A stretch of 64,000 bases of DNA from Clostridium sp. UBA4548. Its GTDB lineage: Bacteria > Bacillota > Clostridia > Clostridiales > Clostridiaceae. Positions 62,851 through 64,000 of this stretch are shown piece after piece. The stretch's first letter is position 1. Each line of letters opens with the position of its first letter. The stretch is taken from positions 1 through 64,000 of the forward strand of contig NZ_DGLI01000026.1 of the NCBI RefSeq assembly GCF_002387895.1, read 5' to 3'. Both the position numbers and the translations under genes were made by a program. The notes beneath the pieces are model-generated. The model did not search any database and was not told the origin of the DNA. It saw only the letters and a program-made list of their open reading frames with translations.

Positions 62851-64000
62851 TTAGTCTGTATTTAAGCTTATAAGTCCTGTTGCCAAGGTTTCTCCCCAAC
62901 ATAAATAGTCGTGTCCTGATTGAAAATTCTCATATTTCACATCATAACCCTTGGATAATAAAACATCTCTCATATTATTTATTACTTCCATCATCACAGG
63001 TTCATCATCATAAGGCGCATCTTCAAGTAATCCTGCATTTAAATAAAATCTTATAGGCAGCTTCTGCTCTTTTTCAAATTCCTTTGTTAACCATTGAGAT
63101 TCATACCAATAAGATCCTGATTGAGAGAGAACTTTCCCAAAAATGTCCCATCTTTTAAGAGCTATAAAGCTTGCTGTTAAACCACCAAGACTAAGTCCTC
63201 CAATAATTGTCCTCTCTGGTTCCTTGGTTATGTTATAGTTTCCATAGCTCCAAGGCATTACTTCCTCTGTAATAAATTTCATAAAGGACTCATTACAGGT
63301 TAATTCTTCATATCTGTTTTTAGTACTATCAACTAATATACATACTGTAGGTGGAATTCTTTTTTCATGAATTAAATTATCAAGCACCACATTTGCTGAT
63401 AAATAACTTAAATAATCAAACCCATCCGTAAGTACTAGAACGTTATAAAGAGAAGTTTTCTCATCATATTCACTTGGAGTATAAACCCACATCCTTCGAG
63501 TGTTACCTAGAATCTTGCTTTCAAATCTGCTTAGCTTTATATTTCCCTTCTTCACCTGTTTATTTGGGATTGTCCAAGCCCCTGGTTTAACCTTAGGAAG
63601 TTCTACTAAAGAGTATACGCTTTCCACACTTTCTGGATTTTCCTCATCTTTCACATTTACTACTCTTTTAGGATTTAATGAATCGATAATAGAATTTTTC
63701 TTAATCTTTTTATAATCATTGTGAAACTCATAGTTTAATGAAAAATTATATTTAAACTTAACATCATTTCTAACTATATAAGACTTAAACCAAATATCTG
63801 TGTCTTCCAGTCTCTCCATGATATTTTCTGAATAACGATAGCCAGGAACTCCTCCATATATAAGAACATTATTTACTCCTTCATTTCCCCTATAAAGAAA
63901 AGTAATTATCACTTTTTCTTCCCCTTGAACTTCTTCAATTAAAGGTGTTCCTTCCCTTTCAACTTCCTTCCAAAACTCACCTAAGACCAAAGTACCGCAA
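62851..64000 (-). CDS. Enterochelin-esterase-like hydrolase, 5' end outside the window
   Basis: At least 379 residues. The N-terminal domain (FWKEVEREGTPLIEEV) and the alpha/beta hydrolase domain with GGLSLGGLTASF (nucleophile Ser) and the final SGHDYLCWGETL (His) match the Fes/esterase D-like layout. The frame is open to the window edge, and no start with a ribosome site is visible before it, so the gene is cut. It may hydrolyse siderophore esters or other acyl esters; there is no siderophore gene in view. Confidence 0.8.
   Translation of the reverse strand, partial: CGTLVLGEFWKEVEREGTPLIEEVQGEEKVIITFLYRGNEGVNNVLIYGGVPGYRYSENIMERLEDTDIWFKSYIVRNDVKFKYNFSLNYEFHNDYKKIKKNSIIDSLNPKRVVNVKDEENPESVESVYSLVELPKVKPGAWTIPNKQVKKGNIKLSRFESKILGNTRRMWVYTPSEYDEKTSLYNVLVLTDGFDYLSYLSANVVLDNLIHEKRIPPTVCILVDSTKNRYEELTCNESFMKFITEEVMPWSYGNYNITKEPERTIIGGLSLGGLTASFIALKRWDIFGKVLSQSGSYWYESQWLTKEFEKEQKLPIRFYLNAGLLEDAPYDDEPVMMEVINNMRDVLLSKGYDVKYENFQSGHDYLCWGETLATGLISLNTD

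Overview
The window is AT-rich DNA with strong GGAGG-type ribosome binding sites and frequent GTG/TTG starts. Its gene families (CutC, RIC di-iron repair protein, OhrR/GPx, DUF421/DUF4363, YhfC, LytTR-DUF3021 ABC exporters) point to a spore-forming Firmicute, most likely Clostridium sensu stricto. This is inference from gene content and base composition; no rRNA or other taxonomic marker is present. I saw no tRNA, rRNA, CRISPR array, prophage or intact insertion sequence. Most genes lie on the minus strand.

Layout. (1) 1-7 kb: a cupin/cytochrome-b5-like fusion, cutC with an M81 (MlrC) metallopeptidase, a membrane HExxH protein, a HAD phosphatase, a class C beta-lactamase-fold hydrolase and a Cys-rich DUF3795 protein. 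(2) 7.2-15.6 kb: a tightly coupled seven-gene operon that looks like a surface-polymer machine. It encodes a TIM-barrel lipoprotein, VTC polyphosphate-polymerase domain, DUF4956 membrane protein, CotH-like kinase, a large extracytoplasmic glycosidase-like protein with a C-terminal beta domain, a membrane-anchored HEAT-repeat protein and a processive GT2 synthase. A candidate promoter and a long palindromic leader precede it, and a terminator closes it. (3) 16.2-30.4 kb: an array of small single-domain enzyme genes (seven GNATs, three methyltransferases, two 2H phosphoesterases, two S51-type peptidases, two nucleoside phosphorylase/nucleosidase genes, Nif3, MBL, VOC), most with their own leader, plus two gene remnants and overlooked small membrane proteins. 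(4) 30.4-36.8 kb: two divergent ABC exporters. The minus-strand one sits behind a ykkC-family riboswitch with an overlapping terminator, and its first permease gene carries an early in-frame TGA. The plus-strand one is preceded by a LytTR-DUF3021 regulatory pair.

(5) 36.8-50.4 kb: DUF3006 with an exported ComEC-like MBL protein, a small Cys/Trp-tailed protein, a PatB/MalY aminotransferase, a subtilase, a protein of three ~90-residue beta repeats, nudC with an HD protein and a DUF1450 protein, YhfC, a membrane phosphoesterase, and a mirrored DUF421-DUF4363-DUF4363-DUF421 set. (6) 50.6-64 kb: a VOC protein, an MBL protein, glutaredoxin, a GPx-OhrR peroxide module with a near-canonical OhrR box, a PBP2a-like transpeptidase with an unusual N-terminal extension, a RIC protein, a CPBP protease with an alpha/beta hydrolase, two near-identical Cof-type HAD phosphatases flanking a methyltransferase/GNAT pair, and an enterochelin-esterase-like gene running off the right edge.

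The strongest points for follow-up are the GT2/HEAT/CotH/DUF4956/VTC operon with its structured leader, the ykkC riboswitch exporter with its broken permease, and a family of intergenic repeats (copies near 5.0, 15.7 and 16.05 kb). All functions are read from motifs and family knowledge; no database search was run.
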